Source of the DNA: Streptomyces physcomitrii
GTDB lineage: Bacteria; Actinomycetota; Actinomycetes; Streptomycetales; Streptomycetaceae
Assembly: GCF_012273655.1 (NCBI RefSeq)
Contig: NZ_JAAWWP010000036.1
Location: 1 to 41,491 of the forward strand
Length of the DNA stretch: 41,491 bases
Reading direction: 5' to 3'
Part shown: piece by piece, positions 7,731-16,034 of the stretch
How the letters are laid out: each line of letters starts with the position of its first letter
How positions within the stretch are numbered: the first letter of the stretch is position 1
Position numbers and translations under genes: made by a program
The notes under the pieces: model-generated
What the model was told of the DNA's origin: nothing
The model's database searches: none
Seen by the model: the letters and a program-made list of their open reading frames with translations, nothing else

Positions 7731-9353
7731 TCACTGCTCCGGCGCGGCCGTCGTCTTCAGCGCGAGCCACAGCTCCATCCGCACGTCCGGGTCGTCCAGG
7801 GAGCGGCCGAGGATCTCCTCGACCCGGCGCATCCGGTAGCGCAGGGTGTGCCGGTGCACGCCGAGGTCGGCGGCGGCCGCGTCCCACTGCCCGTGCCGGG
7901 AGAGCCAGGCGCGCAGCGAGGCGACCAGATCGCCGCGGCCGGTCGCGTCGTGCTCGTGCAGGGCGCGCAGGAGTCCGTCGGCGAAGGCCCGTACGGCGTC
8001 GTCGGCGAGCAGCGGCAGGACCGAGCCCGCGGCGACCTCCTCGTGCTCGACCAGGCAGCGGCCCCGGCGGCGGGCGACCGAGAGCGCCTGCTCGGCCTGC
8101 TTGTAGGCGGAGGCGGCGGCGATGGGTCCGGCGGGCGCGGAGAGCCCGGCCACCAGGGTCTCCTCCGAGGCGTCCCCCGGGTGCTCGCCCTCGCGGGCGC
8201 GGTCGAGCGCCGCGGCGTGGTCGGCGCAGGCGGCGACGGCCGCCCCGCCGTCCACGGTGAGCAGCACCAGGCGCTCCCCCTCGGGCACCACGAGCAGCGA
8301 CTCCCCGGCGCGAGCCGCGGCGGACTCCATGGTGTCCCGCAGCGCGCTGAGCGGTTCGGTGAGGGGCGCGCCGCCCCGGCGGGCGCCCGCGCGTGCGCTC
8401 TCCGCGCGGCCCCCGCTCACCGGCTCGGCGATGATCAGCCGGAAGGGCGCGTCGAGCAGCGAGCCATAGAGGTCCCCCGCGACCGCCCTGGCGTGGTCGG
8501 GTTCGCCCGCCAGCAGCATCCGCAGGACCGCCGCGCCGAGCCGCTGCTCGGCCCGGTGCAGCGAGCGGGAGCGCTCGGTGGTGAGGGTGAGCAGGGCGAT
8601 GGCGGCGTGCACCGCGTAGCGCTCGGCGGTGCCGAGCGTCCCCGCGGTGCCGACGGCGAGCGCGGCGCGCGGCAGCCGCCCGGCGCCCAGGGTGTGCAGT
8701 TCGGTGCGGTCCCCGGCGCCGCCGATCACGGCGCTGGCCGGGGCCGGTCGCTCGCGCAGCCGCTCCACGTCGGGGGTGAGCCGGGCCGCGCGCCGCTGCG
8801 CCCAGTCGGGGGCGGCGGCGACCACGGTGCCGGCGGCGTCGTAGAGCGCGGCCCAGCCGTCGACCTGGGCGGCGAGGGCGGCGAGCAGCCCCTCGGGGCC
8901 GCGCTGCATGGCCTGCTTGGTCAGCTCGCGCTGGGCGGCGAAGCCCGCCGTCACGGCGCGGTACTGGTCGGCGGCGATGGCCGCGGAGACCGCCTTGCTG
9001 ATCGCCAGGAAGGGGGTGCGCCGGGGCACCGCGAGCAGCGGCAGCCCCTCCTCGGTGGCGGCCTCAAGGAGCGCGGCCGGGATGTCCGCGTAGTGCACCC
9101 CGACGGCGAAGCCGAGGCCCGCGACGCGGGCGCCGGTCAGCCGCTTCACGTAACGGCGCATGGCGGCCGGGTCCTCCGCGTCGAGCTTGAGCGCGGTGAT
9201 CAGGAGCAGTTCACCGCCCTCCATGTACGGGACGGGGTCGGCGAGTTCGCTCGCGTGGGCCCACCGGACGGGGGTGTCGAGGCGGTCCTCGCCGGCGCGC
9301 ACGGTGAGTTTCAGCGCGGTGTGCTGGACGAGCGAGGCGAGCGTCGGAGGCAT
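7731..9353 (-). CDS. PucR/CdaR-type transcriptional regulator
   Basis: 540-aa regulator with three parts: an N-terminal PucR (purine catabolism) domain over roughly residues 1-120 (TLASLVQHTALKL, then WAHASELADPVPYMEGGELLL), a central CdaR/GGDEF-like region, and a C-terminal helix-turn-helix (WDAAAADLGVHRHTLRYRMRR). The open frame extends upstream, but ATG 9351-9353 fits the domain start and has AAGGG 4 nt before it. Such regulators usually respond to small nitrogenous metabolites and control neighbouring catabolic genes. The downstream aldehyde dehydrogenase is the obvious candidate target, with gabT about 3 kb away. The effector is unknown. Confidence 0.9.
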   Translation of the reverse strand: MPPTLASLVQHTALKLTVRAGEDRLDTPVRWAHASELADPVPYMEGGELLLITALKLDAEDPAAMRRYVKRLTGARVAGLGFAVGVHYADIPAALLEAATEEGLPLLAVPRRTPFLAISKAVSAAIAADQYRAVTAGFAAQRELTKQAMQRGPEGLLAALAAQVDGWAALYDAAGTVVAAAPDWAQRRAARLTPDVERLRERPAPASAVIGGAGDRTELHTLGAGRLPRAALAVGTAGTLGTAERYAVHAAIALLTLTTERSRSLHRAEQRLGAAVLRMLLAGEPDHARAVAGDLYGSLLDAPFRLIIAEPVSGGRAESARAGARRGGAPLTEPLSALRDTMESAAARAGESLLVVPEGERLVLLTVDGGAAVAACADHAAALDRAREGEHPGDASEETLVAGLSAPAGPIAAASAYKQAEQALSVARRRGRCLVEHEEVAAGSVLPLLADDAVRAFADGLLRALHEHDATGRGDLVASLRAWLSRHGQWDAAAADLGVHRHTLRYRMRRVEEILGRSLDDPDVRMELWLALKTTAAPEQ

Positions 9354-9411
9354 AAGCCCTTCTGATCTGTGCTGCGTCGGGGATGAGCAGGCGGCCAGGA
9401 GGCATTGCGCC

Positions 9412-9468
9412 ATGAACATTTTGCCGCTGCGTATGAACGACTGCTGTCGATTCTGCCTCACTGTATGA
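9412..9468 (+). CDS. possible 18-aa leader-type small ORF (very tentative)
   Basis: An ATG at 9412 follows a perfect AGGAGG (9397-9402) with 9-nt spacing and opens an 18-codon frame, MNILPLRMNDCCRFCLTV, with three cysteines. It lies opposite the PucR leader in a locally AT-richer patch. There is no codon bias and no downstream gene on this strand, so the ribosome-binding match may be chance. Confidence 0.12.
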   Translation: MNILPLRMNDCCRFCLTV

Positions 9469-9571
9469 GCACGCGTGTACGTCCCGGTACGGTTTGCTGC
9501 CGAGCGCCGGTCCTTCGCTTCCGCACCACAGCCTTCACAGAGCCCTCACCTCGCGCTCCGGGTGCGCGGAC

Positions 9572-11968
9572 TCAGCTCCGCAGGTCCACCAGGAGCGGAT
9601 CGGCCCGCGTCCCGTCCACGGTGGTGACGGAGAGCACCGCGTGGCCCGGCGGCACCTCCTGCGCCAGCTCGGAGGCGGACCAGTGGTCGCGCTCGACCTG
9701 CCGTACGGTCACCGCGTCCGTGGTGACCTCCTTGCCGGTGGCCAGCCTGCGCAGCGCGTGCAGGGCCCGGGTCAGCGGCTGGTCGGCGAAGACGGTGTGC
9801 TTGGCGACCTCGCGGGTCTCCACCCACTTGGTGCCCCAGGCGGCGGCGAACCCCCGGCCGTCCCAGGTGGTCACCCCGGAGAAGGCCGCCCGGCAGCCGA
9901 CCGCCCCGTGCAGCGGACCGTGCAGCGGCTCCGGCACCTCGCTCATGCTGCGCAGGGCGAGGACCACCCCGGCGTGGGCCGCCCGCAGCCGGTGCAGGGC
10001 GCCGACGGTGTCCCGGCTCAGGGTCCGGCCGGCGTCGTCGAGGACCAGGCAGGCGAAGTGGCCGGGCGCCGCGCGGTCGGCGGTGACCGCGAGGAACTGC
10101 GCGAGGACCAGGCGGGCGAGCAGCCGCGCGGCCTCCTCGTGCGGCCGGCCCGGCAGTTCGATGCGCACCCGCAGCGGATGCCGGGCCACGGCGCGCAGCG
10201 ACAGCGGCCCGCTGCCGCCGCCGGTGGCGAAGAAGTCGGCGAAGGCCGGGCGGTCGAGCAGGCCGAGCCGGTCGGCGAGGGCGGGCGCCGGGTCGGTGGC
10301 ACCGCCCGCCTGACGCGACCGGGCCTCCAGCTCGCGCAGCATCGCCTGCTGCCCGGCCGCCGCGAGCGCCTCGCGCAGCGGGTCGAGGGTCCCGGGCAGC
10401 CCCTGGAGCAGTTCGCACAGTTCGGGTACGGGCGGGAAGTGGCCGTGCACCGCGCGGTAGGGGCCGAGCAGCTGGGCGAGCGCGGTGGCCGCGCGCCGGG
10501 TGTCCACCGACTCCAGGTCGCCGACCAGGCCCTCGGCGAGGAAGGCGGCGGCCTCGTCGGGGTCGGCGGTGCCCGCGTACAGGTCGAGGTCGTGGGCGGA
10601 GGCGGGGTTGCCCGGCTTGACCACCACGTCGAAGGCCTCGTCGGGCCCGAGCGGCACCCCGGCCGCGCCGACCGCGATCACCGCGCAGCCGCCGGTCAGC
10701 GCCTGCAGGGTGAGCGCCTCGACCACCGGGCGCACCAGGTGCCGGGTCTTGCCCGCGCCGGGCGGCCCGACCGCGAGCAGTGAGGTGCCGAGGACCGCGG
10801 GGTCCAGGGCGGCCCCGGCGCCCCGGCTCTGGGCCTCGTTGCGCTCGTCGTCCACGCAGGCGCCGAGGCGCACCTGCCCGGTGAGCAGATCGTGCCGGGC
10901 GCTGCGGCCGGGGACGTCGCGGTCGCCGGAGGGGTGGGTGAAGGCGGCGGCGCCCTCGCGCAGCACGGTGTCCGCGAACTCCTTCACCCGCCCCGGGTCC
11001 CGCCGCGCCGTGTCCCAGGCCCGCCGGATCCGGGCGCAGTCCACGTCGTTCATCCGCCCGGCGCGCAGCTCCGCGGCGAGGAGTTCGGCGGCCTGGTGCT
11101 GACCGGCCTCGCGCAGCTCGGGCCACTCGGCGGCGGCCACCGCGGGCGGGCCGGCGGCGAGCGGCGCGGACCCCGGCTGCCCGCCCCGGGCGGCGAGCGT
11201 ACGCACCAGCCCCGGCCAGTCCCCCAGCTTCATGAAGGGCCAGAGCACGGCCAGCGTGATGAGCGTGTAGACGCTGTACGTGAGGAACTGCGAGCGGAAC
11301 ATCTCCTCGCCGAAGACCAGGCTCAGCAGGCTGAGCACCGGATACACCAGCGGGATCTCGTAGTTCCAGATCAGCAGCAGCAGACCGGTGGCGAGCAGCG
11401 CCGAGGCCAGCGCCCGGCCGGGCTGGGGCCGCTCCTCGACGAAGAACCGCAGGGCGGCACGCCAGTTCCCGATCCGCCCGAAGCCGAAGACGAGGAGCGC
11501 GAAGACGGCCCCGCTGTACACGTCCAGGGCGTAGGAGCCGTCGAGGCCGACCGGGGCCGTCGTACCGCTGTGGAACCAGTCGTTCGGCGTGAACACCCGC
11601 AGCAGGGCGAACTGGTACGGGATGTCGCCGTCCTGCCAGAGCGACCACAGCAGGGCGCCGGAGAGGAAGGAGATGAGCATGCTGATCAGCAGCGGGCGGC
11701 TGAGGCCGGACCGCTCCTCGGCCTTCGGCGCGGGCCGTACGTACCCCTGCCGCCACAGCCCGGGCGCCGCGTCCGGCCGCGGCGCGTCCAGCCACTCCCG
11801 GGTCCCGCCGCGGGTCCCGGGCGCCTGTCCGGGGACCGGCGGCGCGGCGGGCGGCGGGGGTGCGGCGGGGGCGGGCGGCGCCGAGGGGGGCGGGCCCGCC
11901 GGGCGCGGCACCGGGTGCGGCCGGATGCCGCGCGCGTCCTGTGTGCCGTCACTGCCGTCGGTGTGCAT
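9572..11968 (-). CDS. membrane-anchored VirD4/TraG-like P-loop ATPase (orphan)
   Basis: 798-aa protein of unknown role. Residues 1-85 are Pro/Ala/Gly-rich and probably disordered. Then come several hydrophobic segments (LLISMLISFLSGALLWSL, VFALLVFGFGRI, ALLATGLLLLIW, TYSVYTLITLAVLW). The cytosolic ATPase domain has Walker A GPPGAGKT with Lys407 and Walker B LVLDD at residues 642-646. The end resembles VirD4/TraG coupling proteins, where a GVVLALRSM segment is followed by a G-rich loop. Start ATG 11966-11968 is preceded by AGGGGG at 9-nt spacing; the open frame beyond it is only the antisense of gabT. No relaxase, T4SS or mobile-element gene is near. It is divergent from gabT, with an inverted repeat in its leader. 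Confidence 0.8.
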   Translation of the reverse strand: MHTDGSDGTQDARGIRPHPVPRPAGPPPSAPPAPAAPPPPAAPPVPGQAPGTRGGTREWLDAPRPDAAPGLWRQGYVRPAPKAEERSGLSRPLLISMLISFLSGALLWSLWQDGDIPYQFALLRVFTPNDWFHSGTTAPVGLDGSYALDVYSGAVFALLVFGFGRIGNWRAALRFFVEERPQPGRALASALLATGLLLLIWNYEIPLVYPVLSLLSLVFGEEMFRSQFLTYSVYTLITLAVLWPFMKLGDWPGLVRTLAARGGQPGSAPLAAGPPAVAAAEWPELREAGQHQAAELLAAELRAGRMNDVDCARIRRAWDTARRDPGRVKEFADTVLREGAAAFTHPSGDRDVPGRSARHDLLTGQVRLGACVDDERNEAQSRGAGAALDPAVLGTSLLAVGPPGAGKTRHLVRPVVEALTLQALTGGCAVIAVGAAGVPLGPDEAFDVVVKPGNPASAHDLDLYAGTADPDEAAAFLAEGLVGDLESVDTRRAATALAQLLGPYRAVHGHFPPVPELCELLQGLPGTLDPLREALAAAGQQAMLRELEARSRQAGGATDPAPALADRLGLLDRPAFADFFATGGGSGPLSLRAVARHPLRVRIELPGRPHEEAARLLARLVLAQFLAVTADRAAPGHFACLVLDDAGRTLSRDTVGALHRLRAAHAGVVLALRSMSEVPEPLHGPLHGAVGCRAAFSGVTTWDGRGFAAAWGTKWVETREVAKHTVFADQPLTRALHALRRLATGKEVTTDAVTVRQVERDHWSASELAQEVPPGHAVLSVTTVDGTRADPLLVDLRS

Positions 11969-11981
11969 GGCCTGTGCCCCC

Positions 11982-12012
11982 TGACCAGCCGGTCTCCTGA
12001 GTCCGCTGGTCA
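11982..12012. promoter_or_regulatory. inverted repeat between the VirD4-like gene and gabT
   Basis: TGACCAGC (11982-11989) and GCTGGTCA (12005-12012) are perfect 8-bp arms with a 15-nt spacer. They lie 14-44 nt upstream of the ATPase start. A -10-like TAGATT on the minus strand immediately precedes the repeat, so the repeat would straddle the transcription start. It may be an operator or a 5'-UTR stem-loop. Confidence 0.45.
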
Positions 12013-12206
12013 ATCTAGTGCCCGCGGCAAGGGAGTTCACCGCATACGCGGCCGGGGCGCCCGGCGGCAGCCGCCTTCCGGCCATGTCCACGGCGGACAA
12101 TCGCCCCCGCGAAAAACGCCCCACTGGAGCATGCCCAGGGTGCGGGCCCGGCCCTAGCCTGCGAAGAAAGCAGAGAAAGCCCCCGCAAATCCCCCAGGAG
12201 CCCCTC

Positions 12207-13541
12207 ATGACCGCAGTCCCGCAGGAGCGCCGCCTCGTCACCGCCATCCCCGGTCCCAAGTCGCAGGAACTCCAGGCCCGGCGCAGTGCCGCGGTCGCCG
12301 CGGGCGTGGGCTCGGTGCTGCCCGTGTTCGCCGCCCGGGCCGCGGGCGGCATCGTCGAGGACGTGGACGGCAACCGCCTCATCGACTTCGGCTCCGGCAT
12401 CGCCGTCACCTCGGTGGGCTCCAGCGCCGAGGCCGTGGTCCGCCGCGCCTCCGCGCAGCTCAGCGACTTCACCCACACGTGTTTCATGGTCACGCCCTAC
12501 GAGGGGTACGTGGCCGTCGCCGAGGCCCTCGCGGAGGTGACCCCGGGCGACCACGCGAAGAAGTCGGCCCTGTTCAACTCCGGCGCCGAGGCCGTCGAGA
12601 ACGCCGTCAAGATCGCCCGCTCGTACACCAAGCGGCAGGCCGTCGTCGTCTTCGACCACGGCTACCACGGCCGGACCAACCTCACGATGGCGCTGACCGC
12701 GAAGAACATGCCGTACAAGAACGGCTTCGGTCCCTTCGCCCCGGAGATCTACCGGGTGCCGGTGGCCTACGGCTACCGCTGGCCGACGGGTCCGGAGAAC
12801 TGCGGGCCGGAGGCGGCCGCGCAGGCCGTCGACCAGATCAGCAAGCAGATCGGCGCGGAGAACGTCGCCGCGCTCGTCATCGAGCCGGTGCTCGGCGAGG
12901 GCGGCTTCATCGAGCCCGCGAAGGGCTTCCTGCCGGCGCTGCGGAAGTTCGCCACCGAGAACGGCATCGTCTTCGTCGCCGACGAGATCCAGTCCGGTTT
13001 CTGCCGTACCGGCCAGTGGTTCGCCTGCGAGGACGAGGGCATCGTGCCCGACCTGATCACCACCGCCAAGGGCATCGCGGGCGGACTGCCGCTCGCCGCG
13101 GTGACCGGCCGCGCCGAGATCATGGACGCCGCGCACTCCGGCGGCCTCGGCGGCACCTACGGCGGCAACCCGGTGGCCTGCGCCGGTGCGCTCGGCGCCA
13201 TCGAGACCATGAAGGAGCAGGACCTCGCCGCCCGGGCCCGCCGGATCGAGGAGGTCATGAAGGGCCGTCTGGCGGCCATGCAGGAGAAGTTCGAGATCAT
13301 CGGCGACGTACGCGGCCGGGGCGCGATGCTCGCCGTCGAGCTGGTCGAGGACCGCGAGGGCAAGGAGCCGAACGCCGCCGCGACGGCCGCGCTCGCCAAG
13401 GCCTGCCACAACGCCGGACTCCTCGTGCTGACCTGCGGCACCTACGGCAATGTGCTGCGCTTCCTGCCCCCGCTGGTGATCGGCGAGGACCTGCTGGAGG
13501 AGGGCCTGGACATCCTCGAAGAGGCGTTCACACAGCTCTGA
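12207..13541 (+). CDS. gabT: 4-aminobutyrate aminotransferase (GABA transaminase)
   Basis: PLP enzyme that transfers the GABA amino group to 2-oxoglutarate, yielding succinate semialdehyde. The 444-aa protein belongs to class III aminotransferases: PLP phosphate-binding NSGAEAVENAVKIAR, cofactor-stacking FDHGYHGRT, the aspartate motif VADEIQSG, and the Schiff-base lysine in TTAKGIAGGLPLAAV. The frame is open from 12018, but ATG 12207 has a perfect AGGAG (12196-12200) 6 nt upstream and matches the family start. A -10-like TAGCCT lies about 55 nt upstream. It is followed by a strong terminator, so it is monocistronic. It probably works with the two aldehyde dehydrogenases of this window in GABA/putrescine use. 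Confidence 0.93.
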   Translation: MTAVPQERRLVTAIPGPKSQELQARRSAAVAAGVGSVLPVFAARAAGGIVEDVDGNRLIDFGSGIAVTSVGSSAEAVVRRASAQLSDFTHTCFMVTPYEGYVAVAEALAEVTPGDHAKKSALFNSGAEAVENAVKIARSYTKRQAVVVFDHGYHGRTNLTMALTAKNMPYKNGFGPFAPEIYRVPVAYGYRWPTGPENCGPEAAAQAVDQISKQIGAENVAALVIEPVLGEGGFIEPAKGFLPALRKFATENGIVFVADEIQSGFCRTGQWFACEDEGIVPDLITTAKGIAGGLPLAAVTGRAEIMDAAHSGGLGGTYGGNPVACAGALGAIETMKEQDLAARARRIEEVMKGRLAAMQEKFEIIGDVRGRGAMLAVELVEDREGKEPNAAATAALAKACHNAGLLVLTCGTYGNVLRFLPPLVIGEDLLEEGLDILEEAFTQL

Positions 13542-13556
13542 GCCCTGCGCCCCGAC

Positions 13557-13598
13557 AACCCCCGGGACCTGCGGAAACCGCACCGGACCCGGGGGTTT
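13557..13598 (+). terminator. double-stem terminator of gabT
   Basis: Outer arms AACCCCCGGG (13557-13566) and CCCGGGGGTT (13588-13597) are perfect. Inside lies a second perfect stem, TGCGG AAA CCGCA (13570-13582). It starts 16 nt after the gabT stop and ends in TTT. Confidence 0.85.
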
Positions 13599-13629
13599 CG
13601 GCTGTCCTCGGGGCGCTCACTCGGGCAGA

Positions 13630-13651
13630 CTTCACCGCACACAGTGTGAAG
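13630..13651. repeat. nested palindromes upstream of the PAP2 gene
   Basis: CTTCAC (13630-13635) pairs with GTGAAG (13646-13651), and the perfect 11-mer CACACAGTGTG (13638-13648) lies inside with an offset centre. It is about 75-95 nt upstream of the PAP2 start. It could be a regulator site or a weak hairpin. Confidence 0.3.
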
Positions 13652-13725
13652 AAGGTGTGCGAGCAGCATGGCGGCTTTCCGATGCCCCTGTTGCCCGCCC
13701 TGACCCTGGCTTAGGTTTATCGCAG

Positions 13726-14547
13726 ATGAGTGAAACACCACGCTCACAGGGGACTGTGGGCGATGCCGGAGCGTGGCCTCCCCAGCTACGAGACGGCCGT
13801 GCCTTCGCGCACGCACCCGGGGCCTCGCGTTCCGGAATTCCTCACCGATCGGACCGCCGCCCGCCCCAAACCCCCCGGGGCGCGCGGCACACCGATCAGG
13901 ACGGCCGCCTCGGAACCATCCCCCCCGTTCCGGGGCGGCCGTACGCACTTCCGCTCCTTCTCGGGCTGTGCGCCCTCGCCTTCGCCCTGCTGACCTGGCA
14001 GGTCGTGAGCGAGGGCCCGCTGCTGCGCGCCGACGAACGGCTCAGCGGCGCCCTCGCGGGGCGGCCTCCGGCGGGCGCGGCCGAGTTCTGCGCGGACCTC
14101 GGCAACATGGAGGTCGCCCTCCCGGTCCTGCTCCTCTTCCTCGGCGCGGCCGCCTGGCACGCCCGCCGGGCCGGCCGGCGGCGCCGGTGGCTGCCGCCAC
14201 TGGCCGCGCTCGCCGCCTTCGCCGCCGTCCCGCTGCTGGTGGTCCCGCTGAAGGCCCTGGTGGACCGGCCGGGCCCGCCCGGCGCCGGCCCGGGCGGCTA
14301 CTACCCCTCCGGGCACACCGCGACGGCCACCGTGGTCTACGGGATCTGCGCCCTGCTCCTGCTGCCGCTGCTGCGCCGGGCCGCGCGCCGGATCGTGATC
14401 GCCCTGTGCGTCCTGGTCAACCTCGGCGTGGGCGGCGGCCTGATGCTCCGCGGCTACCACTGGCCGCTCGACGTGGCCGCCAGCTGGCTGCTCTGCCTGC
14501 CGCTGCTCGCCGGGTACGGGTGGCTGACGGCGCGCTCGGGCCGCTGA
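13726..14547 (+). CDS. PAP2-family membrane phosphatase
   Basis: Integral membrane protein predicted to hydrolyse lipid or isoprenoid (pyro)phosphates. From ATG 13726 it has 273 aa: about 70 polar residues, then five or six hydrophobic helices. Family motifs are KALVDRP, the PSGH box in YYPSGHTA, and YHWPLDV with the third-motif His and Asp. The usual SR pair before that His is replaced by Gly-Leu (GGGLMLRGYHW), so catalysis may differ from textbook PAP2. The start is uncertain: TAGGTT ends 8 nt before ATG 13726 (possible leaderless mRNA), and an in-frame GTG at 13756 follows AGGGG. Confidence 0.82.
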   Translation: MSETPRSQGTVGDAGAWPPQLRDGRAFAHAPGASRSGIPHRSDRRPPQTPRGARHTDQDGRLGTIPPVPGRPYALPLLLGLCALAFALLTWQVVSEGPLLRADERLSGALAGRPPAGAAEFCADLGNMEVALPVLLLFLGAAAWHARRAGRRRRWLPPLAALAAFAAVPLLVVPLKALVDRPGPPGAGPGGYYPSGHTATATVVYGICALLLLPLLRRAARRIVIALCVLVNLGVGGGLMLRGYHWPLDVAASWLLCLPLLAGYGWLTARSGR

Positions 14548-14588
14548 GAGCGCACGCCCCGGCCGGAGCCGTCAGGGCCCGCCGCTCC

Positions 14589-14660
14589 TGTCCGTCCCGT
14601 CCGTCACGCCTGTCCCGTCCGGCCCGCCTGTCCCGTCCGTCCCGCCTGTCGCGTCCGTTC
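14589..14660. repeat. 18-bp tandem repeat between convergent genes
   Basis: Three adjacent 18-bp units start with CGCCTGTC at 14607, 14625 and 14643, and a poorer fourth lies at 14589-14606. The array fills the gap between the PAP2 gene and the stop of the convergent unknown gene (14663). Its reading frames have no gene-like start or end. Confidence 0.7.
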
Positions 14661-14662
14661 CG

Positions 14663-15112
14663 TCAGGTCCCGGTGAGGTCCCCCGCCTCGCGCAGCGCCA
14701 GTTCGAGCAGGGCCGGGTCGGTGAGGGTGCCCTCGTCGTCGGGGAGGATCAGCCACCGCATCCCGGTGCCGAGCCGCTCGGGGTGCGGCACCGCGATCCA
14801 GGTGCCCGCGCCCGCCCCGCGGATCCCCTCGCCGAACCACCGCCCCGAGGTGCCCGGCGGCACGAAGAAGCCGAGGCGGGCGTCGCCGATCCCGGCGAGC
14901 ACCGGCCCCGGGCGGTCCGTACAGCGCAGCAGCACGTCGAGGGCGGCACGGCCCAGCGCGCCCGGCACGAGCAGCACGTCCCACCGTGCGCCCGCGGGCA
15001 GCAGGACGACCCCGTGCGGGTCCTCCTCCCAGGATCTTCCGCTCTCCTCCGGATCCGGCGCCGCGGACAGCAGCCACTCCACCGCCCCCGAACCTGCCTG
15101 CGAGCCAGCCAT
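14663..15112 (-). CDS. conserved actinobacterial small protein, function unknown
   Basis: 149-aa soluble protein. It contains LPAGARWDVLLVPGALGRAA, GPVLAGIGDARLGFFVPPG and a WIAVPHP...GMRWLILPDD segment. These phrases resemble the N-terminal part of actinobacterial bifunctional primase/polymerase-like proteins, but no catalytic acidic triad is evident and the similarity is from memory. Strong codon bias supports a real gene. ATG 15110-15112 has AGGTG about 8 nt upstream. It is divergent from the NADAR gene (200-bp gap) and convergent with the PAP2 gene. Confidence 0.7.
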   Translation of the reverse strand: MAGSQAGSGAVEWLLSAAPDPEESGRSWEEDPHGVVLLPAGARWDVLLVPGALGRAALDVLLRCTDRPGPVLAGIGDARLGFFVPPGTSGRWFGEGIRGAGAGTWIAVPHPERLGTGMRWLILPDDEGTLTDPALLELALREAGDLTGT

Positions 15113-15312
15113 GCCGGGACACCTGCCCTTCCCTGTTCCCCTGTGGTCCTGCCTGCGCGGTCACTGGAGAGAGGGCGAACGGGGCGGAGCATTACGCGAG
15201 TTCGGGAATCCGTCGGTGGCGCGGCGGCGCACGGCCGCCGGTGCCGGGCGCCCCGGCCCGCGCCGTCTCGCGCGCGGGGGCGTTGTCAGTGGCGCCTGGC
15301 ACACTCACGGTC

Positions 15313-15924
15313 ATGGTGAGGATCGAGGACGGGCTGCACTCCCGTGAGGCGCTGGCGCAGGCGGTGCTCTCGGGCGCCGAGGTGGAGTATCTGCACTTCT
15401 GGGGGCACCGGCCCACGGCGGACGGCCGCGTCGGGCGCGGCTGCCTGAGCCAGTGGTGGCCCGCGCCGTTCACCGTGGACGGCGTGGCGTACGCGAGTGC
15501 CGAGCACTGGATGATGGCGGGCAAGGCGCGCCTGTTCCGGGACGAGGCGGCCGAGCGGGCGGCCCTCGCGGCCGCCTCGCCCGCCGAGGCGAAGACGGCC
15601 GGCCGCCGGGTGCGCGGCTTCGACGAGGCGATATGGGCGCGGCACCGCTTCGGCCTGGTGGTGGAGGGGAGTTTCCACAAGTTCGCGGCCCATCCGGAGC
15701 TGGCCGCTTTCCTGCTCGCCACCGGCGAGAAGGTGCTCGTGGAGGCGAGCCCGGTCGACCGGGTCTGGGGCATCGGCCTCGCCGCCGCGGACGAGGCCGC
15801 GGGGGATCCCGCCCGCTGGCGGGGCGCCAATCTGCTCGGCTTCGCCCTGATGGTGGCCCGCGAGCGACTGCGCCTGACGACCGGTCGGCAGCATCCCTCC
15901 CCCGGCTCACCGGACCGCCCCTGA
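15313..15924 (+). CDS. NADAR-family protein (YbiA/DUF1768-like)
   Basis: NADAR proteins act on ADP-ribose or riboflavin-related N-glycosides; YbiA-type members are N-glycosidases, and others reverse guanine ADP-ribosylation. The 203-aa protein shows the family pattern: VEYLHFWGH, LSQWWPAPFTVDGVAYASAEHWMMAGKA in pieces, GSFHKFAAHPELAAFLLATG, and VWGIGLAAAD followed by WRGANLLGFALM. The start at ATG 15313 fits the domain; the frame is open upstream without coding character. CACACT ends 7 nt before the ATG and no Shine-Dalgarno is present, so a leaderless transcript is likely. No DarT-like toxin gene is adjacent; its role here is unknown. Confidence 0.88.
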   Translation: MVRIEDGLHSREALAQAVLSGAEVEYLHFWGHRPTADGRVGRGCLSQWWPAPFTVDGVAYASAEHWMMAGKARLFRDEAAERAALAAASPAEAKTAGRRVRGFDEAIWARHRFGLVVEGSFHKFAAHPELAAFLLATGEKVLVEASPVDRVWGIGLAAADEAAGDPARWRGANLLGFALMVARERLRLTTGRQHPSPGSPDRP

Positions 15925-15939
15925 CGGGGCTCCCCGACA

Positions 15940-15986
15940 GGCGGGGCCCGGCGAACGGTACGGGGGTACGGTCGCCGGGCCCCGCC
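15940..15986. terminator. bidirectional terminator between NADAR and streptogrisin-like genes
   Basis: Perfect 15-bp arms GGCGGGGCCCGGCGA (15940-15954) and complement (15972-15986) flank a 17-nt loop between two convergent genes. A second stem, GGCCCC...GGGGCC (15988-16013), follows. Confidence 0.8.
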
Positions 15987-16034
15987 GAGGCCCCGCCCTG
16001 TCCTGGACGGGGCCGAAGTGCCGGTGGTGCGGCC

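Noticed and set aside
9572..11968. Conjugative element around the VirD4-like ATPase
   Set aside because: The neighbours are metabolic genes with normal codon use, and no relaxase, Tra or attachment site was found.
11969..12493. N-terminal extension of the VirD4-like gene
   Set aside because: The extra codons are the exact antisense of the gabT start and lack coding bias; a good ribosome site precedes ATG 11966-11968.
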